Of a stretch of 64,000 nucleotides of DNA, positions 10,836-21,231 are shown one piece after another. Within the stretch, counting starts at the first letter, position 1; every line of letters starts with the position of its first letter. This DNA comes from Vitellaria paradoxa. Its lineage: Eukaryota > Streptophyta > Magnoliopsida > Ericales > Sapotaceae. The DNA lies in the NCBI GenBank assembly GCA_019916065.1, contig CM034233.1, positions 19,100,936-19,164,935 of the forward strand. The letters are read 5' to 3'. Made by a program: the position numbers and the translations under genes. The notes under the pieces were generated by a model. It saw only the letters and a program-made list of their open reading frames with translations. It had not been told where the DNA came from and did not search any database.

Positions 10836-12143
10836 TCAATGATAGTACAACTTTAGATGGGCTATATTCCATGGTCTTTTGATCGGCTTTCCTGCCATGT
10901 CAGTTAACTTGTAAGCGCCATTGCCGAGCACCTCCGAGACGAGGAATGGTCCTTCCCAATTAGCTCCAAGCTTTCCTTCGGTTTGATCTTTCCTGCTTCC
11001 CATCAACCTTCTTAACATCCAGTCGCCAGTGCTGAATTCTCTATGTCTGACCCCCTTATTGAATTTTTTCCTTATCTCTTGTTGGTAGTTGGCTAACCTT
11101 AGTGCTGCCAGTTCTCTTCTTTCATTAATTAGATCTAGACTTATTCCCATAGCTTTATCATTCTCCCCTCTGTCAAATGATAGAGTTCTGATGCTCGGGA
11201 GGCCAACTTCCAACGGGATGACGGCTTCAACTCCGTAAGCCAGAGAGAAAGGAGATTCTCCAGTTGATCTTCTAGGGGTTGTTCGGTATGTCCACAGCAC
11301 TGATGGTAATTCATCCACCCATTTCCCCTTTGCCGCTTCCAGTCTTTTTTTGATCCCATTGAGAATGACCTTGTTCGTACCTTCGGCTTGACCATTGCTC
11401 TGGGGGTAAGCTGGTGTAGAGTAAATATTCTTGATTCTATATCTAGAACAATACTCCCTAAATGGGGTACTGTCAAATTGCGTCCCATTGTCGGAAATAA
11501 GTGTCCTAGGGATGCCATACCTGGTAATGACGTTCTTCCAAATAAATCGAATGGTATCTACATCTCTGATGTGAGCTAGGGGTTCTGCTTCCACCCACTT
11601 AGTAAAGTAGTCGGTGCCGACCACTAAAAACTTTCTATTTCCCGAAGCAGTAGGCAGGGGCCCCACAATGTCGAGCCCCCATTGAGCGAATGGCCAAGGA
11701 CTAGTCAGCGGACAGAGTTCTTGGGCTGGCTGGTGAGGAATGGGAGCGAACTTTTGGCATTTCTTGCATCTCTGAACGTAGGCTTGAGCATCATACCTAA
11801 TCTTCGGCCACCAATACCCCTGTGTGATTGCTCGGTGCGCCAGTGATCTGCCCCCAGTATGTGCCCCACAGACCCCTTCATGAAGCTCATAGAGGAAATC
11901 TTGCACTTTGTCAGGATAAACACAAAGAAGATAGGGACTTGTGAAGGACTTCTTATATAGCTTATGGTCAGGGGAGAGCCAAAACCTGGTGGCCTTTATT
12001 CGCAGCTTCCTCGCTTCTATCTTGTCCTCGGGGAGAGTCCCGTCCTTCAGGTGAGCAATGATTGGATCCATCCAAGATGGGGCTAAGTCAGCACACATTA
12101 CCTCCTCATCTTTCGTTATGCTCGGCCTCTTCAGAACTTCCAT
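10836..12143 (-). pseudogene. gypsy integrase segment
   Basis: 435-codon open segment of the degraded pol. Near residues 88-130 is the HHCC zinc-binding region (H88, H95, CKKC). The catalytic triad follows with normal spacing: D158 (GLDIVG), D218 (ISDNG) and E254 (GQAEG), with 35 residues between D218 and E254. A C-terminal GPFLVSEV-type segment follows. The protein as it stands could fold as an integrase. It is cut off from the upstream RNase H by a one-base frame change near 12145, where the two frames overlap by 13 bases. It is called a pseudogene because the polyprotein is not continuous. Confidence 0.9.
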
Positions 12144-12661
12144 AAAATCTGATCAGTTAGCCTTATTCGAGAAGAGGCAGCCAGTGTTGCAAGTGCGTCA
12201 GCGTGAGTATTACGATCTCTCCCAATGAGCTCTACGCTAGCTTTATTAAAGCCTTCGATTTTCTTCTTAGCCACTTGTAAATACCCTGCCATCTTCTCGC
12301 TTCTGGCCATGTACTCACCCTTTAGCTGATTGGCAACCAGCTGAGAGTCAGTCTTTATTACAACGTCGTTTGCCATTAATCGCCGAGCAATGTTTAGCCC
12401 GGCTAGGAGAGCTTCATACTCTGCTTCATTATTAGTGACTTCGAACTCAAGTTTTATTGCGTACTTTATAGTGACCCCTTCCGGGGTAGTCAGAACAATG
12501 CCTATGCCGCCACCTTTTCTAGATGAAGATCCATCAACCTCAATTTGCCAAGGTTGTTCGGCATCGACGTGTTCGGCTGGGGCAGACTTTATTTCCACTT
12601 GCCATACTTCTTCTGCTGGACTAGGAACTGGCGCGGTGAATTCCGCTACAAAATCGGCCAA
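12131..12661 (-). pseudogene. gypsy second (archaeal-type) RNase H segment
   Basis: 176-codon segment with the RNase H core: WQIEVDGSS (first Asp), NNEAEYEAL (Glu) and IKTDSQLV (second Asp), then a region with HADALA. This is the extra RNase H of Tat elements, located between the older Ty3-type RNase H and integrase. It is in the same frame as the upstream reverse transcriptase but separated from it by a TAG at 12725-12727. It ends in a frameshift before integrase. Confidence 0.85.
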
Positions 12662-12724
12662 AACTTGAGCCTTTATTGCGGTTCTTAGGACGAATTTTAT
12701 GTCAAATGCACCGAGGGAAACTGC

Positions 12725-14461
12725 CTATTTTGCCACCCGACCAGACACATCAGCCCTCTTTAAAACATGGCCAATTGGTTGATCGGTGACTACTTGAATG
12801 GTGTGTGCGTGGAAGTAATGGGCTAACTTCCTGGACCCCATTATCAATGCCAAGGTCAGCTTTTCTAGGGGAAGGTATCTGGTCTCCGCCCCTTGCATCG
12901 TCTTGCTCACATAGTAGATAGGATGCTGTTTTCCCTGTTCCTCTCTCAGCAGGACGGCACTGACGGCATGTTCTGAAACTGCCAGATATAGTTGCAAAAT
13001 ATTCCCCGGCTGTGGTGTTGATAATACTGGGACAGTTGTCAGGTGTTCTTTAAGCTTCTCCAGTGCTGCGTCCGCCTCAGTATCCCATTGCATCTTATTG
13101 GCCCCTTTGAGCAGTCTGAAGAATGGTTGGCACTTGTCGGATGACCTACTGATAAACCGATTAAGCGCTGCCACCATCCCTGTGAGCTTCTGGACTTCTT
13201 TTTTAGTGCGGGGAGGAGAAACGGATTGGATGGCACAGATTTGATCAGGATCAGCCTCAATTCCCCTTCTGCTTACCAAGTGGCCCAAAAATTTACCCGA
13301 GCCAACTCCAAAGGCGCACTTGGCAGCATTTAATTTTAACCCATACCGATCAAGGGTAGAAAAAATATGCTGGAGATGCTGGAGATGAGTGTTCGGCTCC
13401 TTGTTTTTCACCACCATATCGTCAATGTAGACCTCCATCGTTTGTCCGAGGTCTTCTTTGAATATTTTCGTAACTAATCGTTGATAGTTGGCTCCAGCGT
13501 TCTTCAGTCCGAATGGCATAACCCTGTAACAGTATATGCCTCGAGGGGTTATGAAAGAGGTCTTCTCCTCATCCGGGCCAAACATGGGGATCTGGTGATA
13601 TCCCCTATAAGTGTCCAGGAACGACATCCTGCAACATCCAGCGGTTGAGTCAACGAGTTGGTCGATCTTTGGCAGGGGGAATGGATCTTTCGGGAAGGCC
13701 TTATTCAGGTCTGTGTAGTCTACGCAGACTCTCCATTTCCCGTTCTTCTTTTTGACCATGACTGTATTGGCCAACCACTCCGGGTATGAAACTTCCCGGA
13801 TGGCCTCCGCCTCTAACAATCGGCCGACTTCCTCTATGACCGCCTCCGCATGCTGGAGAGCTGATCGCCTTGCCTTTTGTACCACAGGTTTTACCCCCGG
13901 ATTCACATTCAACTTATGAGTCATGATTTTAGGGGAAATACCTGGCATTTCATGTGGGGTCCAGGCGAATGTTCCAATATTCTTCAAGAGCATCTCCGTT
14001 AGCTCCAGTTTCTCCTCGGCGCTCAGGTTGGTGCCGATCAGGAAGAATTTATCATCCTCAGCAGGGCCAATCTGATATTTCTCCAAGCCTTCTACGGCTT
14101 TCTTCCGTGGATCGCCACCGACATCATCGATCTTCGGGGTGTCCTCGGGTAGCTCTGTCAATTGGACTTGCTCGGGGATAGTCTTGGATTTTAGGGCAAC
14201 AGAGAAGCACTTTTGAGAAGTATTTTGATCCCCAAAAATAGAAATCACTTCCCCGCAATAGGGGAACTTCAGCACCTGGTGGTAGGTTGAGGGGACCGCC
14301 TTCAAAGCATGAATCCACGACGTTCCTACTATAGCGTTGTAGGAAGAAGGGGAATCCACAACAGTGAACTCGACCTCTTTCTCCACCGGACCCACACGGA
14401 CAGGAATGACAACTCTACCCAAAGGCCAAACAGGAGCAGAATTTATCCTATGAGCGGGCAT
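12725..14461 (-). pseudogene. gypsy protease C-terminus, reverse transcriptase and Ty3-type RNase H
   Basis: 578-codon segment. The first 80 residues finish the aspartic protease domain (YNAIVGTSW). Reverse transcriptase follows, with KKKNGKWRVCVDYTDLN near 235-253, FLDTYRGYHQIP near 281-292 and the catalytic YIDDM near 345. The last 100 residues are the worn Ty3 RNase H (PIYYVSK, YLPLEKLTLA). The segment closes at TAG 12725-12727, at a position where relatives normally have Trp, so a TGG to TAG change is likely. Upstream it is reached only by a one-base frame change near 14445. Confidence 0.9.
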
Positions 14462-15135
14462 TCTGCCGGTTTCAGATCCTCTTCAGTTAATCCGAGTTTC
14501 TTAAATAAACTCAGGAACATGACTTCTGTTGAGCTTCCTGCATCCGCCAGAATTCTTCTTACTTCAGAGTCGAACATGCCCAGAGTGATCACCAGGGCAT
14601 CATTGTAAAGCAGCTGAACACCAGAATGCTCGTCCTCATAAAAGGTGATTTCCTCCATGGCGGCTTTCCTCGGGCGTTTGCTCGACTGGCCTGCCACGCC
14701 CAAGATCTCTTGACTTTGTGGATTAGGGGCATGGTTAATGACACTCTGGGGTCGCCGCTCCATATGGATCACATAGATGACTGTAGGTCTTGGGACATCT
14801 CTACGTGCCCTGACTCTTGGTGGGGGTTGGACTTCCTCGGCAGCCTCTTCCCCGGCAGTCTCTTCTCGTTGCCTCCTTGGCTCTCTGTCCTGTGGGGCTG
14901 CTTCTCTAGTTCTACCCTCATCTATGAACTCTTTAAGGTGGCCTTTGCACACCAATTCTTCCAGATGATGCCGCAACGATCGGCAGACTTCGGTACGATG
15001 CCCCTTGTCTTGATGATACGCACAATAATTCTTGAAATTCTCTTTTCCAGGGAAGTCCGGCAACTTTCCGGGCCATCGGAAATATGGCTTACCTCTTATT
15101 TGAGAGAGGATCTTGAAAATCGGTATCTTGAACAC
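14443..15135 (-). pseudogene. gypsy gag C-terminus and protease N-terminus
   Basis: 230-codon segment beginning in gag. It includes a CxxH...C-type knuckle region (YCAYHQDKGHRTEVC), a basic/acidic linker, and the protease active-site region, where the usual D-T/S-G is read as DAGSS. It is in the same frame as the gag core at 15211-15999 but separated by TAG 15211-15213. It leaves the frame of the downstream pol near 14445. Confidence 0.8.
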
Positions 15136-15210
15136 CGTATTGACCGCTTCGAAAACGGACTTCCCTTCGTCTACGAATCGGCGGCCTCCTCCCCGGCTTT
15201 TATCTCCTCT

Positions 15211-15999
15211 CTAGCCCTGGGATCTCCTTTCTTTTTGCTCGGCCGGCTGTGTCTCGTCCTCCACCTTGGCATACTTTTCAATCCGGCACATAAGATCTGA
15301 CATGTTAGCCGCGAGCTTTTTGGTCAATGAGAGCCACAGCCTATCCTCCTTCCGCAACCCCAGTTTAAACGAGGTGACGGCCAATTGCTCCGAGCATTCT
15401 CCCACCTCGTTGTAGAGCTCCAGGTAGCGGCGGGAATAATCTCTCAACGATTCTCCGGACTTTCTTTTCATCGTGAGGAGAACGTCAGTGGTTTTGGGCT
15501 GTTTTGTGTTAGCCAAAAACCGAGTGACGAACTCCTCTGCCAGTTGCTGCCAACACCGGATACTGCCAGGGGGCAGTTTATGAAACCACTGAAGCGCTGT
15601 ATCCCCCAAACTGGAAGGGAATACTCTGCACATAAGGTGGTCGTTGCTGCTCCATAATGTCATGGCATGCATGTAATGACGGTAGTGGGCCAGGGGGTCA
15701 GTTCTTCCATCATAGAGATTGAGCCTCGGAGTTTGGAATTTCTCCGGAGGCTCCGCATCAATTATTTCATCAATGAACGAAGAAGCAGAGATCCGCCCCA
15801 GGGCTTTCCTTGCCATCATGCGTGTGCTCTGGCCCTGAGCACCCCATTCCTCCTCTTGCCCCCACTCCTCTACCTTCGCCTTTCCCGCTTTCTTACGCTT
15901 CAAGGTCTGCTCTTCTTGGTCTGAGCTATCCGCCTCTTCTGAGTGTGCCTCCAGCACCTTTTTCGAGGAGCTCTTTTTGTGATGCACTTTGGTGAGCAT
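15211..15999 (-). pseudogene. gypsy gag core
   Basis: 262-codon segment containing the retrotransposon gag domain (LYDGRTDPLAHYRHYM, ALQWFHKLPPGSI, EEFVTRF, ESLRDYSRRY). An N-terminal Lys/Glu-rich region precedes it. Ends at an in-frame TAG (15211-15213). The reading frame of the N-terminal gag segment upstream is different, so an indel lies between about 16000 and 16100. Confidence 0.85.
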
Positions 16000-16100
16000 G
16001 TCAGCATCAGATTTCGCGTCACGTTTCGCAACAGTTTTAGCATGGCGTAGCCCTTTCTAGAAGGAGTGACATCACGTCGCGAGCGAGAACGCACCTCCTC

Positions 16101-16454
16101 TTATTCATGGGTGTCCCCGTCATCTTCATCAGTGGGGTCCTCGTAAAGAGCATCGTAACTTTCGTCAGATTCTGAGTCAGATCGATCAGAATCGGCTGCA
16201 TGGCTAGCAGTAGACTTCCCCTTCTCCTTACTTAATTCCAGCAGAATCTCCTCCAGTTCTACTTGCTTCTCACTGGCCTTAGCCATCAACTCCTCTCTCC
16301 GTTTCAACGCCTCAGGGTCTTCCATTTTTCTTCTCCTGGCATGCTCCAGACCTGGAGTCCGGATAACCAGCGCACTCCCTTTAGTTTTGGCAGGAGTGGA
16401 ACCGTCCCCTGCCCGTGGAGATGATGGTGGAGTAGTGTTTCCTCCCGAAGTCAT
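16101..16454 (-). pseudogene. gypsy gag N-terminus
   Basis: 117 codons from the first ATG after the 5' LTR, 97 bases from its edge: a Ser/Thr/Pro-rich start, a Lys/Glu-rich helix, and an acidic Asp/Glu stretch ending at TAA 16101-16103. Low-complexity N-termini like this are common in Tat gag proteins. The link to the gag core is broken by the stop and a frame change. Confidence 0.7.
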
Positions 16455-16531
16455 TATGTGGACAAATACTAGAGACTCAAAAAAGAAACAAGAAAAAAGC
16501 TGGTGAACAATAATACTGGACTAAATAACGA

Positions 16532-16549
16532 GCCCCACGGTGGGCGCCA
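16532..16549 (-). promoter_or_regulatory. gypsy primer binding site
   Basis: On the minus strand TGGCGCCCACCGTGGGGC begins two bases after the 5' LTR. TGGCGCC-type primer sites are typical of Ty3/gypsy elements. I do not name the tRNA. Confidence 0.75.
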
Positions 16550-16551
16550 AA

Positions 16552-17457
16552 TGTTCGGCAGCAAAAAATACCGCCGAAACTGCTGACCACGCCAACCGAA
16601 AATGCAATTGCCAACCTGCCGAACAAAGATAGAAAGAAAAGTTACGGCCGGAGTGGAGGTCTCTGGCCGGAAAACCCTCCGATGCTTAAGTCAGTAAGTC
16701 GCTCGAAGAAGGAAACTTTCAGGGAAGAAGTGAGTAAAAGCTTAAGTTGGCAATAGTCAGCTTACCTCTGTAGTTCAGCAGAATGTCCTATTTATAGTAG
16801 CCCGAATAATGATTAAAGCATACTTGCGACTTGACGTTTACGCACATTGCCGTGTCCCTCTTTTCCGTCCTTGCTTTAAATACTTTTCCCCTTCATTTAA
16901 TGCCTCAAACCCCTCATTTAATACACCATGCCTCTCATTTAATGCTTCTGGTGGCTTAACATGGCATTACAACCAGAATTTCAGGGTCAGACTGTCTTCC
17001 TGTCACATCCGCCAACTACTCGTGACGAGATGGACTGATTTAGTTACTTCCTCAGAGACAAATACCCAGTTTAGTCTTAACTATGGTGCATTTATGGTCA
17101 TGAGCCCTCTTTAAAGGCTGTGGGTCCCAGGTTCAACATTTACTAGCCGCCAATGGATGGGCCGAGCAAACTAGCTATTGAGATCCTCGGCTATAGTCAC
17201 GTAGCAATACACTGTTCATTGGTACTGAGGTTCAGGGTATTCTTTGGAACACTAACCTTAAGACATGTGTTCACGTATAACACTCACGTGGAACTCTCGT
17301 GCCATTAATCAGTTGTTCGGCAGAACGCCACATGTCACGACGGAACGTGCTTGGTGAATGACTACGTGGCTCACACAAGTATGCTCGGCACTAGGCCACG
17401 TGACGTCAGACTATACTTGTTCGGCACAATTACATCTTAGTATTATTTTGCCCAACA
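16552..17457 (-). repeat. gypsy 5' LTR (right in the window)
   Basis: 906 bp, TGTTCGGCAG to GCCCAACA on the + strand, the same length as the left LTR. In element sense it supplies the promoter. CTATTTATAGTAG near 16788-16800 lies in the part of the LTR where a TATA signal is expected. Confidence 0.95.
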
Positions 17458-17462
17458 GTATC

Positions 17463-17899
17463 CAATCCAACCCTTCACTTTATGTATATATGATCTGTCC
17501 CCAAGTGATTGTGCGTATTTGCTGGACAACGAACGTTGGTTCAATTATTTGCTAAAATCATCGGTCCAGAAATGGCCTTTACGGGAAAGCATGTCTTGTA
17601 CTCCCTCAAATATATGTCCTTTCAGTGGCATTTAGAGTTTAAAAAAAAATTAAAAAAATTAAAAATTAATGTGAAAATGACACGTAACGAAATTTAATTA
17701 TAAAAAGTTAGAATTTTTTAAAATTCTTATAAAATTTTTAAAATTTTTTGAAACTTTAGATGTATAACATATTAATCAATATGATATTCACGTAATTATG
17801 TAAATTTGACGTAAACGGAAGCAGTGTTATAACAAACAAAGGGAACAAAAATTGGTTTTCGAAGGTTTCATTTGGGAAGAGGAGTCACAAGTTTAGTCT
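17463..17899. other. AT-rich intergenic sequence
   Basis: Right flank of the gypsy insertion. No gene or clear repeat border seen. Confidence 0.5.
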
Positions 17900-18088
17900 T
17901 TGCCCTACTTAGCTTTTTAATTTTTTCTGAAATAACTTAATTTACTTTTTACATTTTAATTTTTTTAAATTATCGGAGGTAAAAATGTCAAATTAACAAA
18001 AAATTAAAAAATAACTATTAAAAAAACTAATTTTTTCTTTTTTCAAATACAAAAATGTAAATCTAGCTTTTTTCTTTCTAAACTAAGC
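17900..18088. mobile_element. MITE related to the element at 2138-2382 (partial or worn)
   Basis: Shares with the 2138-2382 copy the interior order ACTTTTTACATTTTAA, GGTAAAAATGTCAAATTAAC and the end TAAGCC followed by TAA. The left end is poorly preserved. Confidence 0.45.
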
Positions 18089-19025
18089 CTAAGACTTTGT
18101 TTAGTTACAAAAAAGCTTCTGGCTTTTTCTTGTCTTATATGATTTTCCTTCACCAAAATTAAATTTTTTTTTTTAAATGTAATTTTAGGGGTGTTAATGG
18201 TATTATGCCCATTTGGGTAATAGTTAGAAAAAATATAAAAATTAACTTTTTGTTGCTTTTTACCCAAATAAGTAGCTTTTATTCAATCAGATGTGTGAGT
18301 TTTTTTTTTTTTTTTATGAATACAATTAACACATCTAAAAACTATAACTTCTAAAAAAAATAAAATTTTGATAAAAAAAACATATAAGACGCAAAAAAAA
18401 AAAAATTATAAAAAAATATTCTAATTAATTTATAAAAAAAAAAAACCAATCAAAACCTAAATAGGAGTTAGCTGTGTGGCGTGGACGCGAGAGCACTCCT
18501 CCAGCAGGCTTCATGACAGATTTAAGATTTCAGATTTGATACTCACCGGGCACGATGAAAAAATTATAGAGGGTTATTAGGAGTCTTTCTTTTTTTTTTT
18601 TTTTTTTTTTTCTCTAAATAGTTTAGGGATCGAGTGAGCATTAATTAAGATGTATTCAAAAATTTTATTAAAAATCATAAAAAATTTCCTGAAAGCCGCG
18701 GTGTGTCATTGCAATCCTCAACGGCATAATCTCCTTGCATACGCAATCGATCCCAGGGACGGTGGGTAATTAGAAATACAAAATAGAGAGGTGGTCTTAA
18801 AATAATTGTGTATTCCTAGCCGTGGGAAGAACAACCCGAAAAATCTAATAATAAACCAAAACAAATCCCACGTTCAGATTCAGATCATGCTTGCAACTTA
18901 TCCATTAGATTCAACTTTATTACTTTATTTTCTTACTTTCGCCTAATGTACTTCACGTACCTAACGTTCTGGTTAATTATATTGCCAATTCCCTCGGGGT
19001 TTGCCATTATATATATATATATATA
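18089..19025. other. AT-rich intergenic sequence
   Basis: Contains poly-T and poly-A tracts (18300-18317, 18591-18611) and a more GC-rich patch at 18475-18560 without a coding signal. No gene seen. Confidence 0.5.
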
Positions 19026-19042
19026 TAGTTATATAAATCATG

Positions 19043-19233
19043 TTTTTTTTTGTATACGAAAGAAACCTCTCGCCGGTGAACCGTTGCGAGTAAAACCTCC
19101 GGGCGAGCGCACCACCCCGCAAGACACGCTCACCGATAAGACCGAGCGCCCAGGAAGAGATTCGAACCTGAGACGTGGGAAGCATGCCCACTCTCCAAGC
19201 CGGCCCATGCTCCACTGAGCTAATCCGTGCGGG
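19043..19233 (-). mobile_element. tRNA-derived SINE, minus strand
   Basis: Read on the minus strand the element begins with a tRNA-like head: an A box (GGATTAGCTCAGTGGAGCA) and, about 45 bases on, a B box (GGTTCGAATC). About 100 bases of unrelated body follow, ending in a run of nine A. It is flanked by an 18-bp direct repeat, TAGTTATATAAAYCATGT, at about 19026-19042 and 19234-19251, with one mismatch. It does not fold as a full tRNA gene and the poly-A tail is decisive. Confidence 0.8.
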
Positions 19234-19251
19234 TAGTTATATAAACCATGT

Positions 19252-19520
19252 TACCATCACATTAAACTCTAGGCATTGAATCTTATAAAAAAAATATATG
19301 TGCAAGTCTTTAGCTTTGAACCCCTGCTAATTGAAGCATGTGGAGGGCTAGCAACGTAATCCACTAATTAAGTGATATATTGTCATTAAATATTAATTAA
19401 TCGCAAACATATATTGGATTAGTACCGGCGTATTTTATTTTATTATTATTATTATTATTATTATTTAATTTGCTTCTGAGTCTTTCTACGATGTTTCCTT
19501 CCAAAAACAATTGCTTAAGT
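19252..19520. other. AT-rich sequence with ATT microsatellite
   Basis: Holds an (ATT)n run at about 19438-19465. Nothing else recognised. Confidence 0.5.
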
Positions 19521-19833
19521 AGCATTTGGTTTATTTTTCTATTTTTTATATTTTATTTTTGTTTTATGTGTTAAAAATTTTAAAATAAGGAAATAGAAAA
19601 TGCTCTGTTTTTTTATTTTGAGATTTTCTTATTTTTTGTTAAAAACTCTCAAAATAATTTTTTGTCATTTTTCATTTCATGTGTAAAGTCATTTTTTGTT
19701 TTCGAAAACAAATTTTAAAAATACAAGTAACCAAATGCGTTTTGACCTGTTTCCTTCATCTTCATTTTCAAAAGTACAAAATGAAAAATGAATTCAAAAT
19801 AAAAAATAGAAAATGAAAAAATAAACCAAATGA
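19521..19833. mobile_element. MITE-like inverted-repeat element, copy 1
   Basis: About 310 bp bounded by CATTTGGTTTATTTTT and its inverted counterpart AAAAATAAACCAAATG. The interior, including the segment AAATACAAGTAACCAAATGCG, aligns along its length with 54677-54995. No clear target duplication, so the superfamily is unknown. Confidence 0.6.
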
Positions 19834-20181
19834 GCTCTCAATTATTTAAAACTGAAGTTGATTAATTGCGAGATGGAGACAAGAATTCTCAAGGAAAATG
19901 GGGAAGGAGAAAGAAATTTAATTGAAAAAAAGAAAAAAAAAAGTGGGCTCGGTAGAGATTTAATTATTCCGCTACCATCAATGTATGGAATTAAATTAAC
20001 ATTACAATTCATCATTTATGATTTGCCATTGTTTTACGTTTGCTGAACAATATTGGTAGAACTCCCAATCATCTACTCTATAATGGTAAATAAATTATCA
20101 GATTATGCTGCAGATATGGCTAAAAGGGCCAACCTAGAAATTCAAATTACTTTGCTGTTTGTGAATGTGACTTAAATTGTA
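19834..20181. other. AT-rich intergenic sequence
   Basis: Nothing recognised. Confidence 0.4.
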
Positions 20182-20205
20182 GAATATATATATATATATA
20201 TATAC

Positions 20206-20720
20206 ATTGGCGGAGCCACATGGAGGAAGGGGGTAAGTGACCTCTCAATTTTTAATATAAAATTATCAAAATACCCTCTTACTATTTTAATTTTATTTAA
20301 AAATTAAAATATTTTGACTTTATTAAAAATTTAAAGTTAACTCAAAAATTTTTAACATAAAAGAAATTTACAAGAATTAAATTTAGTATTTTTTTGTGAA
20401 ATAAAGTAGATCCGTTCAATACACTATTGCATACTTTTGTATATACTATTAGTAAATTTAGCACATAACATAATAAATTTTATAAATAATAAAATTTAAT
20501 TATAATTATATTTTTTTTGTAGCAAATGATATCTCTAATAAATTTCAGGTACTTGAACCATTAACTGTGATAAGTATATTCACTTATTAATATTCAAGAA
20601 TAATTTATTCTCCCTCTAAAAATAATATCGCTTTTCCCCTATTCTTAATCTAAAAATAATTTGATCGTTGTTCTTTCTTTGGGTGCTCAATGCTCCATTC
20701 AATAAAAATTCTACCTCCAC
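20206..20720. repeat. interspersed repeat flanked by AT microsatellites
   Basis: Starts ATTGGCGGAGCCACATGGAGG and ends CTACCTCCACCTCTG. TGGCGGAGCCA-type ends are common in plant dispersed repeats. It is flanked by (AT)n at 20184-20204 and 20724-20746, which could be an expanded target site. The class is not determined. Confidence 0.4.
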
Positions 20721-20899
20721 CTCTGTATATATATATATATATATATTTATATGTAACAGAAAAAGAAGATTTTCTAGAACTAGAATGACCTACCATACGG
20801 TATGCCCAATTCTGACTGTTGTTTTGATAGAAATTTTACTAGGAAAACAAAAATTACAATAAGGTAAAAGGAGGAAGAGACTTGCAAAAATTTTATAAT

Positions 20900-20968
20900 A
20901 ACGATCTCTCTCTCTCACGCACACACACACACGATCTCTCTCTCTCTCTCACGCGCACACACACACAC
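20900..20968. repeat. duplicated compound microsatellite (CT)n-(CA)n
   Basis: Two successive blocks of ACGATCTCTCTC... followed by CACGC(A/G)CACACAC, about 260-330 bp before RNase copy 2. Confidence 0.8.
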
Positions 20969-21007
20969 AATAAATAAATGAGTAAATTTACAAATTGGTG
21001 AGGCTGA

Positions 21008-21013
21008 CACGTG
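21008..21013 (+). promoter_or_regulatory. G-box upstream of RNase copy 2
   Basis: CACGTG followed by G (an ABRE/G-box core) about 110 bp before the TATA box of copy 2. Binding by bZIP or bHLH factors is possible but not shown. Confidence 0.35.
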
Positions 21014-21118
21014 GTCTTCCGCGACACATGCAAACTACGTCATAAATAAATACAAGTGTGTATGGAAACACGGACAAACTGTAGAGGATATTCCATCCCA
21101 AGTTCCATCTCTTTATGC

Positions 21119-21127
21119 CTATAAATA
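21119..21127 (+). promoter_or_regulatory. TATA box of RNase copy 2
   Basis: CTATAAATA, 105 bp before the ATG at 21232. Confidence 0.6.
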
Positions 21128-21231
21128 ATAGCCATAGTATGTATCAACCATAATGTCATCTTGTGTTATATTCTAAAGTCTTCAAGTTCAAAGGGAACTT
21201 AATTAAAAAAAAGAAGGTGAAGTAGACAAAG

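Larger units (their letters stand above)
5399..17457 (-). mobile_element. complete Ty3/gypsy LTR retrotransposon, Tat type, with antisense gene
   Basis: A 12,059-bp element on the minus strand flanked by the 5-bp target duplication GTATC (5394-5398 and 17458-17462). Both LTRs are 906 bp and run TG...CA. In element order: 5' LTR (16552-17457), primer site, gag, protease, reverse transcriptase, a Ty3-type RNase H remnant, a second archaeal-type RNase H, integrase, a 112-bp tandem repeat, an antisense spliced gene, polypurine tract, 3' LTR. The second RNase H and the antisense extra frame between integrase and 3' LTR are known Tat-lineage traits. Frameshifts and stops in gag-pol make it non-autonomous. 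LTR divergence of roughly 4% implies an insertion of the order of one to two million years old at commonly used plant rates. Confidence 0.95.

Noticed and set aside
19150..19230. Functional tRNA gene on the minus strand
   Set aside because: Only the A and B boxes are tRNA-like; there is a poly-A tail and a target duplication, so it is a SINE. The same applies to 59662-59760.
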